The notes beneath the pieces were generated by a model. That model searched no databases. It saw only the letters and a program-made list of their open reading frames with translations, and was not told the DNA's origin. 5,172 nucleotides of DNA from the NCBI GenBank assembly GCA_030623665.1, contig JAUXLO010000138.1:1-5172 (forward strand), in the 5' to 3' direction. Position numbers and translations under genes: made by a program. This document shows positions 1 to 5,040 of this stretch, piece by piece. This stretch comes from Planctomycetota bacterium. GTDB lineage: Bacteria; Planctomycetota; Brocadiia; Brocadiales; Bathyanammoxibiaceae. How positions within the stretch are numbered: position 1 is the first letter of the stretch; each line of letters starts with the position of its first letter.

Positions 1-226
1 CAAGTGACTTAGCGCTGTCGATGGCCTCCTGAGACGCCTCCCAGCGGTTGAAGGAGGCCCGTATGTTAGGGTTGCTGCTCAAGGCCTCTTCTACCACCCA
101 CCTTATCGTCAGGGGAGGTTCCTGAGACTCCAGGGGTTCCATCTCCTCGGCGGAGGCGGTCCCAGCCTCAAAGACCAGATAAAAAAAGAGCAGTAATATA
201 GATAAATGCTCAAAAAAGTTTCTCAT
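1..226 (-). CDS. TolC/CusC-like outer-membrane efflux protein, N-terminal part
   Basis: This gene starts at 226 and runs off the left edge, so only 75 residues are visible. It opens with MRNFFEHLSILLLFFYLVFE, a Sec signal peptide ending in an A-x-A site (A24-S25-A26, then E27). After an acidic, proline-bearing linker comes L-T-I-R-W-V-V-E-E-A-L-S-S-N-P-N-I, then R-A-S-F-N-R-W-E-A-S-Q-E-A-I and D-S-A-K-S-L. This follows the usual start of outer-membrane efflux proteins (AL..NP.i.a......A...i..A.s.). Such proteins form trimeric outer-membrane channels that work with RND pumps or other exporters. The start has an AGGAGAGG ribosome binding site about 5 nt upstream. It is the last gene seen of the copper cluster, 112 nt after the Cys-rich gene, which suggests a CusC-like role; adaptor and pump genes would be expected beyond the edge. 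The family call rests on a short region. The copper substrate is inferred from the neighbours only. Confidence 0.72.
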   Translation of the reverse strand, partial: MRNFFEHLSILLLFFYLVFEAGTASAEEMEPLESQEPPLTIRWVVEEALSSNPNIRASFNRWEASQEAIDSAKSL

Positions 227-255
227 ATATCCTCTCCTGATAAATGACGATAGAG

Positions 256-275
256 CCCCTCTTTTCCAAGAGGGG
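256..275 (-). promoter_or_regulatory. Perfect 8-bp hairpin upstream of the TolC-like gene
   Basis: The arms CCCCTCTT (256-263) and AAGAGGGG (268-275) pair perfectly around a 4-nt loop. It lies in the 112-nt gap between the Cys-rich gene and the TolC-like gene and directly follows a second, larger hairpin. No run of U follows it on the minus strand, so it is not a classical Rho-independent terminator. It could protect the upstream message or partly reduce expression of the downstream gene. Confidence 0.5.
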
Positions 276-276
276 A

Positions 277-310
277 GGGGGGCCGCGGCCGGTGATGAAC
301 CGGGCCCCCC
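277..310 (-). promoter_or_regulatory. GC-rich two-part stem-loop after the Cys-rich gene
   Basis: The outer arms GGGGGGCC (277-284) and GGCCCCCC (303-310) can pair over 8 bp. Alternatively, CCGGT (289-293) pairs with ACCGG (299-303) around loop GATGA, so the two arms compete at one base. A perfect 10-bp palindrome, GGCCGCGGCC, sits at 281-290. On the minus strand this structure begins about 28 nt after the stop of the Cys-rich gene. No U-tract follows. It may be a processing or stabilising element, an attenuator, or a repeated extragenic palindrome. The sequence alone does not decide. Confidence 0.5.
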
Positions 311-338
311 TGGTACTACTTACCCCTCCAGAAACTAA

Positions 339-1007
339 CTAAATGGTCTCTTTGCAGATAGGGCAAAGAGCCATGTGTGTACCGCACTCGCTACATGCAT
401 GGGACTTAAACCCCTTGATGGGCTTCTCGCAGGCAGGACACTTCATTGTCTTCTGCAGGGCAACAATGCCTGTGCCTTTTTTCAGCGTCCTCACTACCTT
501 GCACTGCGGGCACACCGCCTTAACTTCTTCTGCTCCTGCTGCCAGGAGCTCGAGGCACGTGGGACATGTCCCAATCTCTGCACCGCATTTCTCGCAGACA
601 TGCTCAGCACCTTCACCCTTGCAGTAGGGGCAGACCATTACTTCCTCTATGGCGGTCATACCCATACCCTTCCTGAGGGTGACCTTTTCCGCGCAAAAAG
701 GACATGCTGTATCGATCGTTTCTCTTTCCACCACAGCTATAACCTTCTCGCACATGCTGCAGGCTACAACCTCTGCGCCGCATTTCTCGCAGACATGCTG
801 GGCGCCTTTACCCTTGCAGTCGGGACAGTACATGGTCTTCTCTAGCGGGGTGATGCCCATACCCTTCCTGAGGACGTCCTTTTCACCGCAAGTGGGACAC
901 ACTGCCTTTATGGATTCCTGGGCCAGGGCCGTGCCGTCATAATCCATTGACACAACGCTCAGTGCCAGGATACCCAACAGACATCCCAAAATTACGCTGA
1001 ACTTCAT
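339..1007 (-). CDS. Exported triple-repeat zinc-ribbon-like Cys-rich protein
   Basis: This 222-residue protein begins with a signal peptide (K2, hydrophobic residues 4-20, likely cleavage after A27-L28-A29). The mature part has 24 cysteines, all in 12 CxxC pairs, arranged as three repeats of about 65 residues. Repeat 1 has pairs at C37/C40, C61/C64, C73/C76 and C83/C86; repeat 2 at C102/C105, C126/C129, C138/C141 and C148/C151; repeat 3 at C166/C169, C190/C193, C205/C208 and C215/C218. Each repeat also carries M-x-C before the second pair (M59, M124, M188) and H-x-C at the third pair (H71, H136, H203). Repeats 1 and 2 contain CPxCKGxG, recalling one unit of the DnaJ Cys-rich motif. Each repeat can make two zinc-ribbon-like metal sites, so six in all. 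The start at 1007 has a strong AAGGAGG site 8 nt upstream. It lies between copA and a TolC-like gene, which suggests an envelope metal buffer or chaperone; that role is inference. I do not recognise a named family. Confidence 0.85.
   Translation of the reverse strand: MKFSVILGCLLGILALSVVSMDYDGTALAQESIKAVCPTCGEKDVLRKGMGITPLEKTMYCPDCKGKGAQHVCEKCGAEVVACSMCEKVIAVVERETIDTACPFCAEKVTLRKGMGMTAIEEVMVCPYCKGEGAEHVCEKCGAEIGTCPTCLELLAAGAEEVKAVCPQCKVVRTLKKGTGIVALQKTMKCPACEKPIKGFKSHACSECGTHMALCPICKETI
342..908 (-). repeat. Three tandem coding repeats of about 65 codons
   Basis: The Cys-rich gene is built of three in-frame repeats: codons 34-98 (714-908), 99-162 (522-713) and 163-222 (342-521). Cys-to-Cys offset between repeats is 65 and then 64 residues. 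Repeats 1 and 2 are clearly the youngest pair: they share LRKGMG, CPxCKGxGA and HVCEKCGAE almost unchanged, and their DNA is also alike around 588-640 and 780-835. Repeat 3 has diverged and has three extra residues between its second and third CxxC pairs. Confidence 0.9.
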
Positions 1008-1220
1008 CTTTCCATCCTCCTTAAATCGTTAAGTGTTACGTTGAATCAGTACAACACGCCAAAAATGGTTTCCTGGTCATTTTCACCTCCTCCTCCCGAA
1101 CACGTTCATACTTGGTTTGTTCAGGTCACAACATTTCAGTGAACGCCTTGCAGGTGCATGGCTGGCCGTCCTGGATGTGGGCTTAGACCTCCTAAGCCTC
1201 AGTGAATTAAATACGACCAG
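960..1220 (-). repeat. Tandem duplication, copy B (small-gene tail to Cys-rich gene start)
   Basis: This is the second copy of a segment of about 261 bp. In minus-strand order it holds an ATPase-like tail (now the 3' part of the 61-residue gene), a 75-nt spacer with AAGGAGG, and the first 16 codons of the Cys-rich gene. It matches copy A (1221-1482) end to end with small indels. Matching stretches include the tail codons, the spacer next to the ribosome binding site, and the start codons of both genes exactly 261 nt apart (1007 and 1268). Confidence 0.88.
1036..1080 (-). CDS. Possible 14-residue Cys-Cys micro-ORF
   Basis: An ATG at 1080 follows the stop of the 61-residue gene by 2 nt and opens a 14-codon frame, MTRKPFLACCTDST, ending with TAA at 1036. 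It is preceded by AGGAGGTGA, a full match to the Shine-Dalgarno consensus with good spacing; the AGGAGG lies at 1086-1091. It ends 28 nt before the Cys-rich gene. The equivalent place in duplicate copy A has no such ATG or ribosome site, so the frame is not conserved between copies. It may be a leader or a coupling peptide, or chance. Confidence 0.25.
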   Translation of the reverse strand: MTRKPFLACCTDST

Positions 1221-1268
1221 TAGTGCCAGAATACCCAGCAGGCTTCCCAGGATTACACCGAAATTCAT
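1083..1268 (-). CDS. Chimeric small membrane peptide: signal segment fused to CopA-like tail
   Basis: This 61-residue peptide is a fusion made by a tandem duplication. Residues 1-16 match the signal peptide of the downstream Cys-rich protein (MNFGVILGSLLGILAL against MKFSVILGCLLGILAL). Residues 17-61 match the last part of the upstream CopA, from LVV(F/L)NSLRLRR through RSLKCC(D/E)LNK to the end. Residues 3-20 form one membrane segment. NSLRLRR follows at once, and the N-terminus has lost the lysine of its parent (K2 to N2). By the positive-inside rule the tail with C46-C47 should face the cytosol, as in CopA. The ribosome site AAGGAGG lies 7 nt before the ATG. Differences from the parents are mostly synonymous in the NSLRLRR and RSLKCCxLNK blocks and mostly replacing in the linker between them, which argues that it is translated and selected. 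Its role is unknown; a copper-binding or ATPase-modulating peptide is a guess. The alternative is a decaying duplication remnant. Confidence 0.65.
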   Translation of the reverse strand: MNFGVILGSLLGILALLVVFNSLRLRRSKPTSRTASHAPARRSLKCCDLNKPSMNVFGRRR

Positions 1269-1482
1269 CTGTCTTCCTCCTTAATCTAGTAAGTACTGCA
1301 TCGAATCCGTATAACTTTTGCAAGAACGGGTTGATTTTGGTTTTTGGTTACCTTCTTGCGTATATGTTTGTCTCTGACTTATTCAGCTCACAGCATTTCA
1401 GGGAACGCTTTTTAGATGCCCGGCGGCCCGTTCCAGATCTGGGCTTATATCTCCTGAGTCTCAATGAATTTAATACAACCAG
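1221..1482 (-). repeat. Tandem duplication, copy A (copA tail to small-gene start)
   Basis: This is the first copy of the duplicated segment. In minus-strand order it holds copA codons 702-745 and stop, a 79-nt spacer with AAGGAGG, and the first 16 codons of the 61-residue gene. The join with copy B lies next to CTGGT(T/C)GTA. There the signal-sequence codons ending at 1221 meet the ATPase codons for L-V-V; both parent sequences have a V-V pair at this place, so short homology may have guided the event. Confidence 0.88.
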
Positions 1483-3585
1483 TATGGAACTGAAGGCCAT
1501 GCACGCTGCAGCTATTATGGGGTTAAGGAGTCCCAGTGCCGCTACGGGTATGGCCACGATATTGTAAGAGAAGGCCCAGAAGAGGTTTTGTTTTATTATC
1601 TTCATCGTCTGGCGGCTCAGCGCCACGGCCTCTGCGGCCTTTTTTATGTCGCCTTTTACCAGTGTTATCTGGGAGGTCTCTATGGCGACGTCCGTGCCCG
1701 TGCCGATGGCGAAGCTGACGTCTGCGGCTGCCAGTACGGGTGCGTCGTTTATGCCGTCACCGACCATCCCAACCTTTTTTCCTTCATCCTTTTCCCGGTG
1801 CAATTCAGCCACCTTATCTGCCGGTTTCAGCCCTGCCTTGAATCTCTGGATCCCGACCTGGCGTGCTATCTCCCGGGCGGTGTCTTCGTGGTCACCCGTT
1901 AACATAACAGGTTCTATGGAGAGGGCCTTTATCTCCTCAATGGCACTTTTTGCCTTGTCTCGCGGGGTGTCCTGGAGAGCAACGATGGAGATGATACTCC
2001 CGTTCATTGCCGCATAGACGAGGGTCTTGCCGCCCCCTTTTATCTCTGTCGCCTCCTTATGGAAGGTTGTTGTATCTATACCCTTGTCTCTAAGCATTTG
2101 CTCGCTTCCTATAATGACGTTGAGCCCGTCCAGACTTGCGGTTATGCCCTCACCGCTAATGGCCTCGAAGCCCGTCACGGTCTTGACCAGGGCCTTTCTC
2201 GCCGTAGCGTACCCCACGATGGCCCGAGCAAACGGGTGTTCAGACGGCCTTTCTGCAGAGGCTACGATAGAGAGTAATTCATCTTCAGGCATATCCGAGG
2301 TGTTATAGAAGTCTGTGACGCTCGGCTCCCCGCGTGTTATAGTGCCCGTTTTATCGAAAAGTAAGGTGTTCAGCTTCGAGGCCTCCTCCAGGCTCTCTGC
2401 GTTTCTTATCAGTATGCCCATCTCCGCAGCACGACCAATCCCTACTGTAATGGCGGTGGGCGTGGCAAGCCCAAGCGCACATGGACAGGATATCAGCAAG
2501 ACGGCCATAGACGCACTCAGAGCCATGGCAAGCGGGTGGCCAAGACCCAGCCAGACGCCAGCGGTCACTGAGGCTATACCAAGTACGGCAGGCACAAAAA
2601 TTCCAGAGACCTTGTCGGCGAGCCGCTCGGCAGGCGCCTTCGAGGCCTGGGCCTCCCTCACGAGCCTGATTATATGGGCGAGCGTGGTGTCTTCCCCTAG
2701 TTTATCTATTTTAAAAAGGATGTTGCCGTTATTATTAATCGTGCCCGCCTGCACCTGGTCACCCGGGACCTTCTCCACGGGCATGCTTTCACCGGTGAGT
2801 ACGGATTCGTTTATGGTGGTCTGGCCCTCTATTACTGTGCCGTCGGCGGGAATCCTGTCGCCGGGTCTTATGATTACTTTCTCTGCCGGCCGGAGCTCGT
2901 CCAGTTGCACCACCACCTCTTTACCCTCCCTGAGACAGGTGGCAGTGGGTGGTGCCAGAGATGCCAGCTTTTCTATGGCCTTGGTTGTCTTTGCCCTGGC
3001 TCTTGATTCGAGATAACGCCCGACTAGCACGAGTGTTATGATTATTGCGGCTGTTTCAAGGTAGAATTCCTTTCCGCCAGTGGCGAGCTCCACAGTACTG
3101 TATATGTAAGCGGTTGCGCTGCCCATAGACACGAGAGTGTCCATGTTAGCCCTCAAGTGTCTGAGCTGTTTAAAGGCGCCTATGAAGAATTCGGAGCCTG
3201 CACCGAAGACTACTATGGTGGTAAGTCCAAGCAGGACGTAGTCTGAGTACGGGAACTTTAGACCGAACATGCTGATAACAAATACCGGGATAGTGAGACT
3301 GGCGGCCGAAATAAGGCGTATTAACGGAGCCAAAGGCTTCAGGCCCTCATTCTGCGTATCTTTCTTCCTTACGCCGTAGCCCAGGGCTTTTACCGCTGCC
3401 TCCAGCGCCTTTCTGGCTGCACTTCCTCTTATGGTGGCCTGCCCTGTAGCGAAGTTTACCCGTGCCTCCTCCACGCCGGCAACCTTGAGCAGGGCCTTTT
3501 CTATACTGCCTGCACAGGAGGCGCACCTCATCCGTGTTATTGACAGGCTTATTTTCTGGTTATTTCTCGTCATGCTTGGTGTCAT
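1348..3585 (-). CDS. copA: Cu+-exporting P-type ATPase (P1B-1, CopA family)
   Basis: This 745-residue inner-membrane pump uses ATP to move Cu+ from the cytosol to the periplasm. It has one N-terminal HMA domain (residues 11-74, C21-A-S-C24). The signatures are complete: TGES (264-267), membrane CPC (367-369), phosphorylated D411 in DKTGT, HP (450-451) in the nucleotide domain, GxG (478-480), TGD (563-565) and GDGINDAP (609-616). Y674-N675 and M-x-x-S-S (M696, S699, S700) in the last two helices are the Cu+ ligands typical of the P1B-1 class. Eight membrane segments can be seen: four before TGES, two around CPC and two at the end. The length is normal. The odd part is a basic tail of about 35 residues with K730-C731-C732, copied in the next gene. 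The start at 3585 follows the csoR stop by 9 nt, with AGGGA overlapping that stop, so the two are probably translationally coupled. A second ATG at codon 5 has no ribosome site. Confidence 0.97.
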   Translation of the reverse strand: MTPSMTRNNQKISLSITRMRCASCAGSIEKALLKVAGVEEARVNFATGQATIRGSAARKALEAAVKALGYGVRKKDTQNEGLKPLAPLIRLISAASLTIPVFVISMFGLKFPYSDYVLLGLTTIVVFGAGSEFFIGAFKQLRHLRANMDTLVSMGSATAYIYSTVELATGGKEFYLETAAIIITLVLVGRYLESRARAKTTKAIEKLASLAPPTATCLREGKEVVVQLDELRPAEKVIIRPGDRIPADGTVIEGQTTINESVLTGESMPVEKVPGDQVQAGTINNNGNILFKIDKLGEDTTLAHIIRLVREAQASKAPAERLADKVSGIFVPAVLGIASVTAGVWLGLGHPLAMALSASMAVLLISCPCALGLATPTAITVGIGRAAEMGILIRNAESLEEASKLNTLLFDKTGTITRGEPSVTDFYNTSDMPEDELLSIVASAERPSEHPFARAIVGYATARKALVKTVTGFEAISGEGITASLDGLNVIIGSEQMLRDKGIDTTTFHKEATEIKGGGKTLVYAAMNGSIISIVALQDTPRDKAKSAIEEIKALSIEPVMLTGDHEDTAREIARQVGIQRFKAGLKPADKVAELHREKDEGKKVGMVGDGINDAPVLAAADVSFAIGTGTDVAIETSQITLVKGDIKKAAEAVALSRQTMKIIKQNLFWAFSYNIVAIPVAALGLLNPIIAAACMAFSSILVVLNSLRLRRYKPRSGTGRRASKKRSLKCCELNKSETNIYARR

Positions 3586-3594
3586 AGCAGGTCC

Positions 3595-3894
3595 CTACTT
3601 TCCAAAGTTTTTCAGGACGTCTATAATCTCCTGTATCTTTTCCTGTTTGTCTTCTTCCCTGCCTGAGCGCATGGCCTGTGTGACACAGTGCTCAATGTGT
3701 CTCTTGAGGATACGCTCCTGGACGCGCGCAATGGCGGAGGAGATGGACAGGAGCTGGGTTATTATGTCTACACAGTACCTGCGGTCATCTATCATCTTTT
3801 GGATACCGCGCACCTGGCCCTCGATCCTTTTAAGACGAATTATTTCCTCGTTATGCGGTGTTCCTCGTTTTGTAAGGGTCATTTCTTTTGGCAT
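3595..3894 (-). CDS. csoR: CsoR-type Cu(I)-sensing repressor
   Basis: This 99-residue all-helical protein belongs to the CsoR/RcnR (DUF156) family: R-L-K-R-I-E-G-Q-V-R-G-I (20-31), then Y40-C41, and H66-x3-C70. The spacing of C41, H66 and C70 (25 and 4) is the same as in the Cu(I) ligands C36, H61 and C65 of Mycobacterium tuberculosis CsoR, and Y40 matches its second-shell tyrosine. This points to copper rather than nickel (RcnR), formaldehyde (FrmR) or sulfide (CstR). Known members bind G/C-rich operators without Cu(I) and let go when it binds. It sits just before copA, the usual arrangement. The start at 3894 has GGGGGAGG only 4 nt upstream, a short but workable gap; the next ATG (3882) is too far from it. 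The 63-nt gap to the pilin-like gene shows neither a clear promoter nor a terminator, so it is probably co-transcribed from upstream. Confidence 0.95.
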   Translation of the reverse strand: MPKEMTLTKRGTPHNEEIIRLKRIEGQVRGIQKMIDDRRYCVDIITQLLSISSAIARVQERILKRHIEHCVTQAMRSGREEDKQEKIQEIIDVLKNFGK

Positions 3895-3904
3895 GATACC
3901 TCCC

Positions 3905-3930
3905 CCAAGATGTTTAAATGTTTGCCAAGA
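3905..3930. repeat. Direct repeat CCAAGA at 20-bp spacing upstream of csoR
   Basis: CCAAGA occurs at 3905-3910 and 3925-3930, 20 bp apart, with the near-repeated TGTTTAAATGTTTG between. The spacing is about two helical turns, so both copies face the same side of the DNA. The first copy abuts the csoR ribosome site. It could be a protein-binding site but may be chance. Confidence 0.3.
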
Positions 3931-3957
3931 CTCCTTGTTTTCTGTTTAAGGCCGTTA

Positions 3958-4818
3958 TTACATGCTGGCGCCACCCCTGGTTACACCAGATATGCCTTCC
4001 CTTGCCTTGAACACCATCATCCCTATGTCGTCAGATACTGTAGACCTCAGAGGTTTACCGTTGCTATCGACAAAAGGGTTATTATTCAGGACAGGTGACG
4101 TTACATCTGTCTCCAGGGTCTCGTTCGGCCCGCCGCTGATTATCCACACGTACATATCTAGCCCAAAGGCTTCGATGGAATCAATAATCCCATCACGATT
4201 AAGATCAGCCGCCTCTGTACTGGGGACTGTAAAGGCCCTTGCATACACTAGGTAATTTCTGCCCCATGGGTCATTGAATATCTGAGGCATATAGGGCCCA
4301 TTCCAGTTTACATCGGACAATATGTAGACGTGGTTTGACTGTAAAAAGGAGCTTGAACCTAGCGGGTTATCCAGTGTCAAATGGTTCACTAGTTCGTCCA
4401 CTAAGACGGTGTATGTAACCCAGTCTGTGTAGCCGAGCATAGGGTCTGGTGTGTCCCCCTCTTCAATGCCGGGAAAAAGGGGAGAACCGGCACTTGAAAA
4501 AAGTAGATCTTCATCGGTTGTTAGGAAATTAGGCAATCCAGGCCTCCCACTCCTCAGAACATCAATGCCATCGGGAGAGAATGTGCCGGTCCTGTCTGGC
4601 CACTCACCAGTGTCCCCGAAAAACAGCTGGATAGCCCCGTGGATAGCGTCTATGTCCACTCCTGCTCTGGCAATACGGCTTTTCTCTATCTGGTCAACTG
4701 CCACAGGTACTATGATCGCTGCCAGGGTCGCCGTTATTGCTACCACTGCCGCCACCTCAGGTAAAGTAAAGCCAGCGTTTCTTTTCAGCTTCTTAAACAG
4801 TTTTCTTATAAGCTCCAT
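3958..4818 (-). CDS. Type II secretion / type IV pilin-like protein (GspG-like)
   Basis: This 286-residue protein has a classical class III signal: a basic leader (R5, K6, K9, K10, K12, R13), then G16|F17-T-L-P-E-V, with E21 as mature Glu5. A hydrophobic helix runs to about residue 40, with A-rich text and I-A-R-A further on. A prepilin peptidase should cut after G16 and methylate F17. D183-P-W-G-R-N-Y-L-V-Y matches the DPWG motif of the major pseudopilin GspG. Residues 205-216 (D-L-N-R-D-G-I-I-D-S-I-E) form a complete EF-hand-type calcium loop. The protein is about twice the length of GspG, with inserted loops between residues 70 and 180, and has no cysteine. The start has GGGGGAG about 5 nt upstream. 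It lies first in the cluster, behind a good promoter and before csoR. No other secretion genes are in view, so it is an orphan here. Whether it is a pseudopilin, a minor pilin or a surface filament cannot be told. Confidence 0.85.
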   Translation of the reverse strand: MELIRKLFKKLKRNAGFTLPEVAAVVAITATLAAIIVPVAVDQIEKSRIARAGVDIDAIHGAIQLFFGDTGEWPDRTGTFSPDGIDVLRSGRPGLPNFLTTDEDLLFSSAGSPLFPGIEEGDTPDPMLGYTDWVTYTVLVDELVNHLTLDNPLGSSSFLQSNHVYILSDVNWNGPYMPQIFNDPWGRNYLVYARAFTVPSTEAADLNRDGIIDSIEAFGLDMYVWIISGGPNETLETDVTSPVLNNNPFVDSNGKPLRSTVSDDIGMMVFKAREGISGVTRGGASM

Positions 4819-4848
4819 ATTCTCCCCCTCATTCCTATCTCCACAATA

Positions 4849-4877
4849 AGTATACCATACCCCCCTACCCTATGCAA
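4849..4877 (-). promoter_or_regulatory. Extended -10 sigma-70-like promoter for the pilin-csoR-copA cluster
   Basis: On the minus strand TTGCAT (4872-4877) is followed after 17 nt by TATACT (4849-4854). A TG one base upstream of the -10 box makes it an extended -10 promoter. The pilin-like gene starts about 30 nt downstream. The spacer holds GGGTAGGGGGGTATGGTA, a G-rich block with TA flanks that resembles sites bound by CsoR repressors in form, although it is not a clear inverted repeat. Repression of the whole cluster by its own CsoR here is an inference. Confidence 0.65.
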
Positions 4878-4953
4878 GGAAAAATTTTGTTGACTTAAAA
4901 CTTTTTTTACTCATGATTTGTCGGCCGTTGAGGGGGGAGAAATGGCTTTCTTC

Positions 4954-5008
4954 TTGACTTCCCTGACCAATTTTCATAGCATTGTTTACGGAAGGGCACT
5001 GATATTAT
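4954..5008 (+). promoter_or_regulatory. Candidate promoters of the DksA-like gene
   Basis: Two overlapping candidates lie in the divergent gap. TTGACT (4954-4959) with TAGCAT (4977-4982) has a 17-nt spacer. TGATATTAT (5000-5008) is an extended -10 box with TTGTTT (4982-4987) 15 nt upstream. A further TTGACT (4890-4895) with CATGAT (4912-4917) is weaker. I cannot choose between them. The rest of the 222-nt divergent region (4819-5040) is A/T-rich and shows no other gene. Confidence 0.35.
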
Positions 5009-5040
5009 TTTGAACTTGTTTATTATGGTAGGAGAGAGAG

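Noticed and set aside
375..845. Plus-strand frames of 156 and 97 codons opposite the Cys-rich gene, with Cys and His repeats
   Set aside because: Their repeats mirror the three coding repeats on the minus strand; no ribosome site or family likeness is seen.
981..983. C9 of the Cys-rich protein as a lipoprotein cysteine
   Set aside because: It lies inside the hydrophobic core, too early and with the core continuing after it. The A-L-A site at 27-29 is a better cleavage point, and the chimeric copy has Ser there.
1083..1268. Reading the small gene as a frameshifted or truncated piece of copA
   Set aside because: It has its own start, ribosome site and signal-derived N-terminus, copA upstream is complete with its own stop, and both halves match different parents.
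2315..3016. Long plus-strand open frame of 233 codons
   Set aside because: It lies wholly inside copA on the other strand, has Ser/Pro/Val-rich text without a recognisable motif, and is explained by the codon pattern of the real gene.
3895..3957. Separate sigma-70 promoter for csoR
   Set aside because: TTGGCA and TTAAAC could serve as -35 boxes, but no acceptable -10 box lies at 16-18 nt from either.
4881..4910. Rho-independent terminator in the A/T-rich divergent region
   Set aside because: There is a T-run, but the only pairing before it is short A-T stems without a GC-rich stem, and no gene ends there.
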